From: Nonomuraea jabiensis
GTDB taxonomy: Bacteria > Actinomycetota > Actinomycetes > Streptosporangiales > Streptosporangiaceae
DNA length: 64,000 nt
Reading direction: 5' to 3'
NCBI RefSeq assembly: GCF_014204795.1
Contig: NZ_JACHMB010000001.1
Location: forward strand, 4,960,001 to 5,024,000
This document shows positions 50,436 to 58,497 of this stretch, one piece after another. Numbering within the stretch: position 1 is the first letter of the stretch; each line of letters begins with the position of its first letter. Made by a program: the position numbers and the translations under genes. Under the pieces are notes generated by a model. That model was given only the letters and a program-made list of their open reading frames with translations, did no database searches and was not told the origin of the DNA.

Positions 50436-51005
50436 TCACCCCAGGACAGGCGCTCCCCGGAGGGTGGCGCCCGCGTCCTTCAGCTCCGCCAGCGCCACCT
50501 CCGTGGTCGTCGGGGCGACGCCGGCCGTCAGGTCCAGCAGCACCCGCACCGCCAGGCCGTGCTTGACCGCGTCGAGCGCCGTCGCGCGCACGCAGTGGTC
50601 CGTGGCGATGCCGACCACGTCCACCTCGTGCACCCCGCGCTGCCCGAGCCACTCGGCCAGCGGGACCCCGTCGCTCGACAGGCCCTCGAAACCGCTGTAC
50701 GCGGCGGCGTAGGCGCCCTTGCTGAACACCTCCTCCACCTCCGACACGTCGAACGACGGGTGGAAGTCGGCTCCCGGGGTCCCGGCCACGCAGTGCGCCG
50801 GCCACCTGGAGACGTAGTCGGGCGATTCGGCGAAGTGGTCGCCGGGGGAGATGTGGTAGTCGCGGGTCGCCACCACGTGGTCATAGCCGTGTTCGGCCAT
50901 GTGGCGAGTGATCGCCGCCGCCACCTCCGAGCCGCCGGCCACGGGCAGGCTGCCGCCCTCGCAGAAGTCGTTCTGCACATCGACGATGATCAGTGCGGTC
51001 CCCAT
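50436..51005 (-). CDS. pncA: Nicotinamidase/pyrazinamidase
   Basis: 189 residues, near the 186 of M. tuberculosis PncA. The catalytic triad Asp9, Lys96 and Cys138 and the metal ligands Asp49, His51 and His71 occupy the same or adjacent positions as in that enzyme. Signature blocks are VDVQNDFCEGGSLPVAGG, ATRDYHISPGDHFAESPD, YSGFEG and GIATDHCVRATALDA. It deamidates nicotinamide to nicotinate. It is downstream of pncB with a 61-bp gap, together forming the NAD salvage (Preiss-Handler) unit. Confidence 0.95.
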   Translation of the reverse strand: MGTALIIVDVQNDFCEGGSLPVAGGSEVAAAITRHMAEHGYDHVVATRDYHISPGDHFAESPDYVSRWPAHCVAGTPGADFHPSFDVSEVEEVFSKGAYAAAYSGFEGLSSDGVPLAEWLGQRGVHEVDVVGIATDHCVRATALDAVKHGLAVRVLLDLTAGVAPTTTEVALAELKDAGATLRGAPVLG

Positions 51006-51066
51006 ATTCAGCACTCTAATAACAGGACCCGCCCTTCGACCCGTCGCCCCACTGCCGCGGGATGCG

Positions 51067-52344
51067 TCAGGCGAACTCCGTGGGGACGGCCGCGTACCCC
51101 CTGCCGAGGTGCAGGGCCTCCTGGGGGAGGCTGGCGACGGCGGCGGCGTGGCGCTCGCGGGCGGCGGACAGGGGCTCCCGGCCCACGACCTGCCCGTCGC
51201 GCACCAGCTCGTGCAGCAAGGGGATGCCGCCTTCCGGGGCCAGGCCGCCGGTGGTGATCAGCTCGGTCTCCACGTTGCCCGCGTCGTCCAGGATCCGGTA
51301 CGCCTGCTTGCGGCCCCCGCGCGACGGCTTGCCCACCGAGCGCTTGGCCACGGCCTCCAGCTTGCCCGTGGCCGTCTCCCGCGCCACCAGCTTGTACACC
51401 AGGGCCGCCGTGGGCACGCCGGACCCGGTCACCAGGGACGTGCCCACGCCGTAACCGTCGACGGGGGCGGCGGCGAGCGCGGCGATGGCGTACTCGTCCA
51501 GGTCGGAGGTGACCAGGATGCGGGTGTCGAAGGCCCCGAGCGCGTCGAGCTGCTCGCGCACCTCCTGCGCGGCGGCGGCCAGGTCGCCGGAGTCGATGCG
51601 GACCGCGCCCAGCTCCGGCCCCGCCAGCTCCACGGCCGTGCGCACCGCCTCGGCCACGTCGTACGTGTCCACCAGCAGCGTCGTCTTGCGGCCGAGCGAG
51701 GCGATCTGGGCCTCGAACGCGTCCTTCTCCGAGTCGTGCAGCAACGTGAACGCGTGCGCCGCCGTGCCAGCCGTGGGCACGCCGTAGGCGTACCCGGCCA
51801 TGAGGTTGGAGGTGGAGGCGAAACCGGCGATGTACGCGGCCCGGGCGGCGGCCACGGCGGCGCCCTCGTGGGTGCGGCGCGAGCCCATCTCGATGATCGG
51901 CCGCTTGCCCGCGGCGTTGGTCATGCGGGAGGCTGCCGAGGCGATGGCGCAGTCGTGGTTCAGGATCGACAGGGTGAGGGTCTCGAGCAGCACGGCCTCC
52001 GCGAAGGTGCCCTCGACGATCATGATGGGGGAGGCGGGGAAGTAGAGGTCGCCCTCGCGGTAACCGTAGACGTTCCCGGAAAACCGGTAATCGGCGAGAA
52101 ACGCCAGAGTGTCGTCGTCGACGACGTGCCTCTCCCGCAAATAGGTGAGTTCTTCCTCACTGAAACGGAAGCGTTCTAGCTCGTCCAGGACACGTCCCGT
52201 ACCGGCGACGACGCCGTAGCGCCTGCCACCCGGCAGATGTCTGGCGAACACCTCGAAAACGGCGCGCCTGTGCGCCGCCCCGCTCCGGAGCGCCGCCTGC
52301 AGCATCGTCAGCTCATAGTGATCTGTGAGCAACGCAGTGCTCAT
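51067..52344 (-). CDS. pncB: Nicotinate phosphoribosyltransferase
   Basis: 425 residues from ATG 52344. The family blocks STALLTDHYELTMLQAALRS, EFLADYRFSGNVYGYREGDL-type segments, EMGSRRTHEGAA and GVGTSLVTGSG are present. It makes nicotinate mononucleotide from nicotinate and PRPP, the entry step of NAD salvage. It is divergent from clpS by 52 bp, matching the M. tuberculosis order Rv1330c-Rv1331. An upstream in-frame extension (to 52497) has no support. Confidence 0.94.
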   Translation of the reverse strand: MSTALLTDHYELTMLQAALRSGAAHRRAVFEVFARHLPGGRRYGVVAGTGRVLDELERFRFSEEELTYLRERHVVDDDTLAFLADYRFSGNVYGYREGDLYFPASPIMIVEGTFAEAVLLETLTLSILNHDCAIASAASRMTNAAGKRPIIEMGSRRTHEGAAVAAARAAYIAGFASTSNLMAGYAYGVPTAGTAAHAFTLLHDSEKDAFEAQIASLGRKTTLLVDTYDVAEAVRTAVELAGPELGAVRIDSGDLAAAAQEVREQLDALGAFDTRILVTSDLDEYAIAALAAAPVDGYGVGTSLVTGSGVPTAALVYKLVARETATGKLEAVAKRSVGKPSRGGRKQAYRILDDAGNVETELITTGGLAPEGGIPLLHELVRDGQVVGREPLSAARERHAAAVASLPQEALHLGRGYAAVPTEFA

Positions 52345-52396
52345 GGTCAATGTCACGACTCGAAGACTACGGCCCAGATAGGGCAGACTCGGGGAT

Positions 52397-52690
52397 GTGG
52401 GTAGCACCGCTCCAATCGCCGTTGAGCGTCCGTCATCGGACGTCCGGCCCGATCTGCCATGGGTGACCATCGTCTGGAACGACCCGGTCAACCTCATGTC
52501 CTACGTGACCTATGTCTTCCAATCGGTCTTCGGCTACACGAGGGAGAAGGCCGAAAAACTCATGCTGGACGTACACCACAAGGGCAAGGCCGTCGTGTCC
52601 AGTGGCACGCGGGAAGAGATGGAACGCGATGTGCAGATTCTCCACTCCTACGGCCTGTGGGCGACGGTCCAGCCGGACTCGGTCAAGTGA
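52397..52690 (+). CDS. clpS: ATP-dependent Clp protease adaptor ClpS
   Basis: 97 residues. The diagnostic motifs are WVTIVWNDPVNLMSYVTYVF (N-degron pocket, with the NDPVN signature) and REKAEKLMLDVHHKGKAVVS. ClpS delivers proteins with destabilising N-terminal residues to ClpAP/ClpCP. The Met-containing pocket region is typical. GTG start preceded by GGGGA; the 52-bp gap to pncB carries both promoters. First gene of the clpS-DUF2017-mec-cysO-cysM run. Confidence 0.95.
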   Translation: MGSTAPIAVERPSSDVRPDLPWVTIVWNDPVNLMSYVTYVFQSVFGYTREKAEKLMLDVHHKGKAVVSSGTREEMERDVQILHSYGLWATVQPDSVK

Positions 52691-52718
52691 GCGACATGAG
52701 GTCAGTAAGGCGGGACGA

Positions 52719-53243
52719 GTGACATCGGGGTTTTCGTCGGGCAAGGGCGGCGTCGTCGTCGCGGAGTTCGAGGCCGCGGAGGTCTCGCTCCTGCGGTCGC
52801 TGGTGTCGATGATGCTGGGCATCGTGGAGCCGGGGCGGACCAGCGACGACCCGCTGGAGCGGGCGCTGGGCATCGGCGGGGGAGAGGCGCCGACCGACCC
52901 GGTGCTGGCCAGGCTGTTCCCGTCGGCGTACGAGGACGAGAAGGATTCGGCGGAGTTCCGCCGCTACACCGAGGCCACCCTGCGCGACGGCAAGCGGGCC
53001 GACGCGCAGACCGTCTTCGACACCGCCAGGTCGGGCCGCGCGGAGCTGACGCCCGAGCAGGCCCAGGCCTGGCTGCGCTCGCTCAACGACGTGCGCCTGA
53101 CGCTCGGCACCAAGCTCGACGTGACCGAGGAGGTCCACGACGAGATCGCCGTGATGTCCGAGGACGACCCTCGCTACCCGGCCTACCTCACCTACGACTG
53201 GCTGACCTACCTCCAGGACAGCCTGGTCCGGGCGCTCTGGTAG
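52719..53243 (+). CDS. DUF2017 family protein
   Basis: 174 residues from GTG 52719. It carries the DUF2017 signature (LLRSLVSMMLGIVEPGRTSD, SAEFRRYTEATLRDGKRADA, LTPEQAQAWLRSLNDVRLTL, YPAYLTYDWLTYLQDSLVRA). The family is conserved in actinobacteria next to clpS (Rv1332 in M. tuberculosis) and has no established function; a role with ClpS or proteolysis is suggested by context only. Start 28 bp after the clpS stop. Its stop TAG forms part of the next gene's -10 (TAGCTT). Confidence 0.9.
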   Translation: MTSGFSSGKGGVVVAEFEAAEVSLLRSLVSMMLGIVEPGRTSDDPLERALGIGGGEAPTDPVLARLFPSAYEDEKDSAEFRRYTEATLRDGKRADAQTVFDTARSGRAELTPEQAQAWLRSLNDVRLTLGTKLDVTEEVHDEIAVMSEDDPRYPAYLTYDWLTYLQDSLVRALW

Positions 53244-53252
53244 CTTCCGGGC

Positions 53253-53654
53253 ATGCTGTCGATCTCGCAGGAACTGGTGGACAAGATCGTCGCCCATGCC
53301 CGTGCCGACCACCCCGACGAGGCGTGCGGAGTGATCGCGGGCAGGAACGGTGTCCCCGAGCGGTTCGTCCCGATGGAGAACGCCGAACGCTCGCCCACTT
53401 TCTACCGCTTCGACTCCATGGAGCAGCTGCGCGTCTGGCGTGAGATGGACGACCGCGACGAGGAGCCCGTCGTGATCTACCACTCCCACACGGCCACCGA
53501 GGCGTACCCGTCGCGCACCGACGTCTCCTACGCCTCCGAGCCGAACGCCCACTACGTCCTGGTCTCCACGCGGGACGAGGACGAGGTGGAGTTTCGCTCG
53601 TACCGGATCCTCGACGGAGTGATTACGGAGGAAGAGGTAAGGTTTCTCCCATGA
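53253..53654 (+). CDS. mec: JAMM/MPN+ metallopeptidase Mec (CysO-cysteine hydrolase)
   Basis: 133 residues. The JAMM motif is complete: Glu23 (DEACGV), His77 and His79 (HSHTATEAYPS), Ser87 and Asp90 (PSRTD). In M. tuberculosis Mec (Rv1334) cleaves cysteine from the CysO-cysteine adduct. The gene lies in the same order relative to clpS, cysO and cysM. TAGCTT, overlapping the previous stop, ends 6 bases before the ATG (leaderless). Its stop overlaps the start of a short Cys-containing frame (ATGA). Confidence 0.94.
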   Translation: MLSISQELVDKIVAHARADHPDEACGVIAGRNGVPERFVPMENAERSPTFYRFDSMEQLRVWREMDDRDEEPVVIYHSHTATEAYPSRTDVSYASEPNAHYVLVSTRDEDEVEFRSYRILDGVITEEEVRFLP

Positions 53655-53749
53655 TGGCCAGGCCGGTGCAGAGCTTCCTCTTCGCGCATACGCCGGCTGT
53701 CGTTGTCTACGACTGTCCCGCGAGGAATCTGCCGCTCCACTGCCACTGA
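53651..53749 (+). CDS. Short Cys/His-ended reading frame, candidate leader peptide before cysO
   Basis: 32 codons starting in the ATGA overlap with mec (53651-53654). The peptide begins MMARPVQSFLFAHTPAVVVY and ends DCPARNLPLHCH with two Cys, the second near the stop. Between its stop and cysO are two inverted repeats (53769-53781 and 53787-53808). Cysteine-containing leader peptides upstream of sulfur genes act as cysteine attenuators in mycobacteria; this frame fits that position and composition. It could equally be a non-functional frame, as there is no comparative evidence here. Confidence 0.55.
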   Translation: MMARPVQSFLFAHTPAVVVYDCPARNLPLHCH

Positions 53750-53768
53750 GCGTGACAGCAGGGCGGCC

Positions 53769-53808
53769 CGCGGAATCCGCGTACAGCCATCGGTGTTGCT
53801 GCCGATGG
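53769..53808 (+). promoter_or_regulatory. Paired inverted repeats between the leader frame and cysO
   Basis: CGCGGA-A-TCCGCG (53769-53781) and CCATCGG (53787-53793) against CCGATGG (53802-53808) with an eight-base loop. They lie 20-58 bases after the leader stop and before the cysO ribosome-binding site (GAGGAG at 53825), where alternative pairing could couple leader translation to cysO expression. Confidence 0.4.
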
Positions 53809-53840
53809 GACGACGACCTGATCTGAGGAGACTGAGCGCG

Positions 53841-54113
53841 ATGGCCATCGAGGTTCGCATTCCGACCATCCTGCGTAATTACACCGGCGGCGCCAAGGCC
53901 GTCGACGCCGAGGGCGCCACCCTCGAAGAGCTGATCAGCAATCTGGAGTCGCGCCACCCCGGCATCAAGGAGCGCCTGGTCGACGCCGGCAGCCTGCGCC
54001 GCTTCGTCAACGTCTACCTGAACGACGAGGACGTGCGCTTCCTGGGCGGCCTGGGCACGCCGCTGTCCGACGGCGACACGGTGACCGTGCTGCCTGCCGT
54101 CGCCGGCGGGTGA
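53841..54113 (+). CDS. cysO: Sulfur-carrier protein CysO (MoaD/ThiS family)
   Basis: 90 residues. Ubiquitin-like fold with VRIPTILRNYTGGAKAVDAE and LEELISNLESRHPGIKERLV, and the obligatory C-terminal Gly-Gly (VLPAVAGG). The C-terminus is converted to a thiocarboxylate, which donates sulfur in the CysM reaction, with Mec releasing cysteine. GAGGAG lies 10 bases upstream. Stop and cysM start are separated by 1 bp (TGACATG), so the two are coupled. Confidence 0.95.
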   Translation: MAIEVRIPTILRNYTGGAKAVDAEGATLEELISNLESRHPGIKERLVDAGSLRRFVNVYLNDEDVRFLGGLGTPLSDGDTVTVLPAVAGG

Positions 54114-54114
54114 C

Positions 54115-55062
54115 ATGCGGTTCGACTCGCTGATCGACTCGGTCGGCCGCACGCCCCTCGTGGGGCTGCCGAGGTTGTCGCCCTCCGCCGACGTGCGGAT
54201 CTGGGCCAAGCTCGAAGACCGCAACCCGACCGGGTCGATCAAGGACAGGCCCGCCCTGTGGATGATCCAGGAGGCCGAGAAGGACGGCCGGCTCACGCCC
54301 GGCTGCACGATCCTGGAGCCCACCAGCGGCAACACGGGCATCTCGCTCGCCATGTCGGCCAAGCTCAAGGGCTACAAGCTGATCTGCGTGATGCCCGAGA
54401 ATACCTCGGAGGAGCGCCGTCAGCTCCTGCGCATGTGGGGCGCGGAGATCATCTCCTCGCCCGCGGCGGGCGGCTCCAACGAGGCCGTGCGCGTGGCCAA
54501 GGAGCTGGCGGCCCAGAATCCCACCTGGGTGATGCTCTACCAGTACGGAAACCCGGCCAACTGGCGCTCGCACTACGAGACCACCGGCCCGGAGATCCTC
54601 GAGGACCTGCCCACCGTCACCCACTTCGTGGCCGGCCTCGGCACCACGGGCACGCTGATGGGCGTCGGGCGGTTCCTGCGCGAGCGGGTGCCGGGCGTGC
54701 AGATCGTCGCCGCCGAGCCGCGGTACGGCGAGCTGGTCTACGGGCTGCGCAACGTGGACGAGGGCTTCATCCCCGAGCTCTACGACGAGTCCGTGCTGAC
54801 CACCCGCTTCTCCGTGGGCTCGGCCGACGCGCTGCGGCGCACGCGCGAGCTGCTGGCCTCCGAGGGCATCTTCGCCGGCGTCTCGACCGGCGCGGCGCTG
54901 CACGCGGCGCTGGGCGTGGCCACGAAGGCGGTCAAGGCGGGCGAGCGCGCCGACGTCGTGTTCGTGGTGGCCGACGGCGGCTGGAAATACCTGTCCACGG
55001 GCGCCTACGAGGGCACCCTGGAGGAGGCGGAAGACCGCCTCGAAGGCCAGCTCTGGGCCTGA
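54115..55062 (+). CDS. cysM: O-phosphoserine sulfhydrylase CysM
   Basis: 315 residues. PLP Lys43 in NPTGSIKDRPA, the substrate loop TSGNTGISLA and the PLP-phosphate loop GLGTTGTLMG are in place. Arg212 (YGLRN) corresponds to the Arg that gives M. tuberculosis CysM its preference for O-phosphoserine and CysO thiocarboxylate (offset of eight residues, the same as for the Lys). It makes CysO-bound cysteine. A 16-bp terminator stem follows. Confidence 0.95.
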   Translation: MRFDSLIDSVGRTPLVGLPRLSPSADVRIWAKLEDRNPTGSIKDRPALWMIQEAEKDGRLTPGCTILEPTSGNTGISLAMSAKLKGYKLICVMPENTSEERRQLLRMWGAEIISSPAAGGSNEAVRVAKELAAQNPTWVMLYQYGNPANWRSHYETTGPEILEDLPTVTHFVAGLGTTGTLMGVGRFLRERVPGVQIVAAEPRYGELVYGLRNVDEGFIPELYDESVLTTRFSVGSADALRRTRELLASEGIFAGVSTGAALHAALGVATKAVKAGERADVVFVVADGGWKYLSTGAYEGTLEEAEDRLEGQLWA

Positions 55063-55072
55063 GACAGCCTGA

Positions 55073-55109
55073 AACAGGCGGCCGGTCCACAACGGACCGG
55101 CCGCCTGTT
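55073..55109 (+). terminator. Strong terminator after cysM
   Basis: AACAGGCGGCCGGTCC (55073-55088) and GGACCGGCCGCCTGTT (55094-55109) form a perfect 16-bp stem with a five-base loop. It ends the clpS-cysM run and, on the minus strand, lies 12 bp beyond the DUF3352 stop, so it can serve both strands. Confidence 0.85.
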
Positions 55110-55120
55110 CCGTTTCCGGC

Positions 55121-57028
55121 TCAGTTGAACAGCACCCGCAGCGAGAACGTCGCCTCGGTGTCGGTCTGCGTGCCGCTCATCCCGACGGCCCGCAGTACCT
55201 GGAGGTTGGCCTTGTCGTCGCCCTCCATGGACTTGAGGTACAGGCTCTCCACCTTGTCCAGGTCCACGAAGACGGCGTAGTTGGCGTCGTCCGCGTTGGG
55301 GATCGCCGTCTGGAACGTCTCCGAGTCGCCCAGCGTGCCCTCACCGGCCAGTTGCTTGGCGTACTCGTCCGTCGTCGCCACGGTGAAGACGCCGTCGCCG
55401 GCGACCTTGGCGATCTGCGGCGCGCCCTGACCCTGCGAGGTCAGCGCCTGCTGCACCTTGTCGACGATGGCCTGCGCCTTGGCCGGGTCGGTGGTGATGC
55501 GCACGCCGCCCTTGATCTGGTCGCCGCCCAGGCCCTGGCTGTCCACGGCGAGCGTGAAGTTCTTGCCGAAGATCGTGGCCAGGTCGCCGGGCAGCTGCAG
55601 CCCGAGCTGGCTCTGCGCCTGCTCCAGCATCTGCTTGACCTCGGCGCCGCCGCTCGCCGCGGCCTGCTTCTGGATCTGGTCCCACTGCTTGGTGACCATC
55701 TGGTCGAGGCCGGAGATGGACACGGCGGCCGCCGTGGTGGCGGGCAGCGTGCCCAGGTTGGCCTTGGGCAGGTCGCCCTCGGGGGTCATGCCCTTGGCGC
55801 CGCGCACGAGGCCGGCGAGCTCGACGTACGCGCTGTCGAAGCGCAGCGCGCCGGCGAACCTGGCGTCCTTGACCTGGTCGACGAGGGCGGCCTGCTCGGC
55901 CGGGACCTCCTTCTTGGCCACCTCCATGAGCCCGCCCATGTCGGCCCAGAACGACAGCACGCCCTGCTCGCCGACCGCGCTCATGTCGTCGTTGAACTCG
56001 GCGTTGTCGGCCAGGCTGCCCTCGGACTTCGCGAACTTGTCGGCCAGCGCCTGGGTCGAGCTCAGCAGCGCGTAGTCCTCGCGGAAGGCGATGCCGTACT
56101 TCTCGCCCTTCATCAGCTTGGCAATGCCGGCCTTGGCCTGCGCCTCGTCCTTGATCTGGACGGCCACCGCGAAGTCGGGCTCCTCCTTGCCCGACGGCAC
56201 GGCGGCGAAGCCGACCCGGCTGCCCAGCCAGGGGTCGACGTCCTTGGCGAAGTCGACCTTGGAGTCGGAGTCGTTGATCGTGTCGAAGAGCGCCTTGCGC
56301 GGGTCCTCGCCGGTGAAGGAGTCCTTGGTGACCGTGAACTTCCTGGCGATCTGGAACAGCGCCAGCTTCTGGTTCGCGGCCGGGTCCAGGTCGAGCCGGG
56401 CGTAGGCGATCGAGTTGGCGGGCAGGACCTCGTTCGGCTGCGTGCCGCCGCCGCCGATGGCGTTCATGGCCCACACGGCGCCGCCGCCGAGCAGGATCAC
56501 CGCGAGCGCGGCGGCCGCGGCGACGATCCAGGTCTTGCGGCCCTTCTTGGCCGGCTGCGCCGGGCCGAACCCCTCGGGTCCCTGCTGCTGCCAGCCGCCC
56601 TGGGCGTACTGGTCGTTCTGCCAACCCTGCTGCTGCTGTTCCTGCTGCCAGCCCTGGCCCTGCTGCTGCCAGCCCTGCTGCTCCTGCTGCCAGCCCTGCT
56701 GTGGTTGCTGCTGCTGCTGCCAGCCGCCCTGGGCCTGCTGCTGGCCCTGCTGCCAGTTCTGCTGCTGGCCGTAGGAGCCCTGCTGGCCGTAGCCGGCGTC
56801 ATAGGCGGGCTGCTGCTGCCCGTACCCCTGCTGGGGGTTGTACGGCTGCTGCTGCCCGTAGGACGCCTGCTGGCCGTAACCCCCCTGCTGGTAGGGCTGC
56901 TGCGGCGGGTAAGGCTGTCCCGATGACTGAGGCATCGTCGGCGGGTTCTCCGGCTGCTGCCCCTGGTTCCAGTTGTACGCCGTGGTCCGGTCAGGATCCT
57001 GGCCGTAGGGGGGATTATTCGCAGACAT
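55121..57028 (-). CDS. DUF3352 membrane protein with Gln/Gly/Tyr-rich low-complexity N-terminus
   Basis: 635 residues. Residues about 10-155 are dominated by Gln, Gly, Tyr, Pro and Trp (units such as GYGQQ and GWQQQ), a prion-like disordered region. A Lys-rich stretch and a single membrane helix (about 163-188, TWIVAAAAALAVILLGGGAV) follow, then a long extracytoplasmic DUF3352 domain. The family is uncharacterised; its members in actinomycetes are surface-exposed. The ATG at 57028 is chosen over the preceding GTG codon. Transcribed alone. Confidence 0.87.
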   Translation of the reverse strand: MSANNPPYGQDPDRTTAYNWNQGQQPENPPTMPQSSGQPYPPQQPYQQGGYGQQASYGQQQPYNPQQGYGQQQPAYDAGYGQQGSYGQQQNWQQGQQQAQGGWQQQQQPQQGWQQEQQGWQQQGQGWQQEQQQQGWQNDQYAQGGWQQQGPEGFGPAQPAKKGRKTWIVAAAAALAVILLGGGAVWAMNAIGGGGTQPNEVLPANSIAYARLDLDPAANQKLALFQIARKFTVTKDSFTGEDPRKALFDTINDSDSKVDFAKDVDPWLGSRVGFAAVPSGKEEPDFAVAVQIKDEAQAKAGIAKLMKGEKYGIAFREDYALLSSTQALADKFAKSEGSLADNAEFNDDMSAVGEQGVLSFWADMGGLMEVAKKEVPAEQAALVDQVKDARFAGALRFDSAYVELAGLVRGAKGMTPEGDLPKANLGTLPATTAAAVSISGLDQMVTKQWDQIQKQAAASGGAEVKQMLEQAQSQLGLQLPGDLATIFGKNFTLAVDSQGLGGDQIKGGVRITTDPAKAQAIVDKVQQALTSQGQGAPQIAKVAGDGVFTVATTDEYAKQLAGEGTLGDSETFQTAIPNADDANYAVFVDLDKVESLYLKSMEGDDKANLQVLRAVGMSGTQTDTEATFSLRVLFN

Positions 57029-57113
57029 CACTCAACTCACAATGTGGACTTTTGACCACAGAGAAGTTAGCTGATGTTGCTAGACGGGCGCTTGCAATGT
57101 GCTGAAGTGAGAT

Positions 57114-57440
57114 TCAGACCCTGGTGAGCTCCTTTCTGAGCGCATTGATGTGGACCTCGCCGCTTCCGTAGTCGGCGACGCACGACCACGGCACGAACGT
57201 GCAGCCCACATAGACGAGGCGGGACAGCGAGCGGGAGAACCAGGACGCCCGGCCCTGGTTCTCCCGGGTGAGGCCGAGCAGCAGCGGCGCGCGGCGGCTG
57301 GAGACGACCAGCCCGTAGACGGTGTGGCTCTTCTGGAGTTCGCCCCTGTGCTTGATCACGCGGATGTCGACCACGTGGCCGACCCATATCCCGTCGGAGT
57401 CCCAAACGGACTGACCGAGGAGTTCGGTGACACTTGCCAT
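57114..57440 (-). CDS. PRC-barrel domain protein
   Basis: 108 residues. The beginning LLGQSVWDSDGIWVGHVVDI matches the PRC-barrel (photosynthetic reaction centre/ribosome-maturation barrel) core. The remainder has short strands (TVYGLVVSSRRAPLLLGLTR and RLVYVGCTFVPWSCVADYGS) and a basic C-terminal helix. PRC-barrel proteins bind RNA or other proteins. Function unknown. Divergent from the thioesterase by 110 bp. Confidence 0.82.
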   Translation of the reverse strand: MASVTELLGQSVWDSDGIWVGHVVDIRVIKHRGELQKSHTVYGLVVSSRRAPLLLGLTRENQGRASWFSRSLSRLVYVGCTFVPWSCVADYGSGEVHINALRKELTRV

Positions 57441-57550
57441 GATCGAACTTTCTCAACCGGATCACGTTTTCGCAGGTAGGCACGCTGACGGGGGGATGTC
57501 ATAGACTGTGCGGGCGCTAGAACATAATTCCGGAGTTGAGGCAGGCGCGG

Positions 57551-58342
57551 ATGACCAAGTTCGACGAGGCGACCCAGGCGATCAGGATCGACGAGGGCAC
57601 GTACGACGTGTGCCTCGACCCCGGATACGCGATCGGCGGCCCCCTCAACGGCGGCTACCTCATGGCCGTGATCCTGCGCGCGGCGGTGGACGCCTCGCCG
57701 TTCGAGCATCCGGTGAGCACGACGGCGCAGTTCCTGAAGGCGCCGGTCGCCGGTCCCGCGCAGGTCAGGATCGAGCCGCTCAAGGCGGGCAGGACGGCCG
57801 CGTTCGCCAGGGCCACGCTCGTGCAGGACGACGTGGCGCACATCGAGGGGCTGATCACGACGGCCACGTTGAACGAGGTCGAGCCGATTTATGCCGAAAA
57901 ACCGGCATACGACATGCCCCGCATCGAGGACTGCGCCAAGCTCCCCGACCCCAAGCCCGAGTCGGGCATGAACCTCAACGCCCGGATGGAGCTGCTCTTC
58001 GACCCGCCCACGATCGGCTGGCTGAAGGGCGAGCCCTCCGGCAGGCCGGAGTCGCGGGCGTACTTCAGGATGGCCGAGCCGCAGGACCCGGACCCGTACG
58101 TGCTGGCGCTGGCCGTGGACGCGCTGCCGCCGGTGGTGTTCTCGGCGGGCGCGCGGGGCTGGGCGCCGACCGTGGACCTCACCTGGCACCTGCGGGCGCT
58201 GCCCGCCCCCGGCTGGCTCACGCTGCTCGGCAGCGGCCGGCTGGTCTCGGACGGCTGGTTCGACGAGGAGGTCGAGGTACGCGACTCCACGGGCCGCCTC
58301 GTGGCCCAGTCGCGCCAGCTCGCCCGGGTCGGACGCGGCTGA
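57551..58342 (+). CDS. Acyl-CoA thioesterase-like protein (double hot-dog, 4HBT_3)
   Basis: 263 residues. Two hot-dog halves are suggested by the sequence GGPLNGGYLMAVILRAA and FLKAPVAGPAQVRIEPLKAG in the first half and VDLTWHLRALPAPGWLTLLG with SDGWFDEEVEVRDSTGRLVA in the second. This is the layout of TesB-like or 4HBT_3 acyl-CoA hydrolases. Acyl specificity is unknown. CATAAT at 57524-57529 is a possible -10. The frame can be extended to a TTG at 57536, but the ATG is preferred. Confidence 0.87.
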   Translation: MTKFDEATQAIRIDEGTYDVCLDPGYAIGGPLNGGYLMAVILRAAVDASPFEHPVSTTAQFLKAPVAGPAQVRIEPLKAGRTAAFARATLVQDDVAHIEGLITTATLNEVEPIYAEKPAYDMPRIEDCAKLPDPKPESGMNLNARMELLFDPPTIGWLKGEPSGRPESRAYFRMAEPQDPDPYVLALAVDALPPVVFSAGARGWAPTVDLTWHLRALPAPGWLTLLGSGRLVSDGWFDEEVEVRDSTGRLVAQSRQLARVGRG

Positions 58343-58343
58343 C

Positions 58344-58405
58344 CGGCCCAGATGATCGGCCCAGATGATCGGCCCAGATGATCGGCCCAGATGATCGGCG
58401 CGGAT
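58344..58405. repeat. Four perfect 13-bp tandem repeats upstream of murI
   Basis: CGGCCCAGATGAT occurs four times in exact tandem (58344-58395), and a degenerate fifth copy (CGGCGCGGATG) follows. The array starts at the thioesterase stop codon and ends about 92 bp before murI. Each unit contains ATGATC/GATGAT-like sequence. Confidence 0.9.
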
Positions 58406-58497
58406 GTGACCAAGACGACACCGCCGCACGCCCACGTGTCGTACCTGTGAGCATTCTTACGCAGAGTTGATCGTGCAGGTCGCCTACCCTCTAGAAC

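Noticed and set aside
51067..52497. A 51-residue N-terminal extension of pncB
   Set aside because: It would overlap the clpS start and has no ribosome-binding site; MSTALLTDHYELTM at 52344 is the standard family start.
58344..58405. 13-bp repeats as a CRISPR array
   Set aside because: The repeats are directly adjacent with no spacers and no cas gene is nearby.
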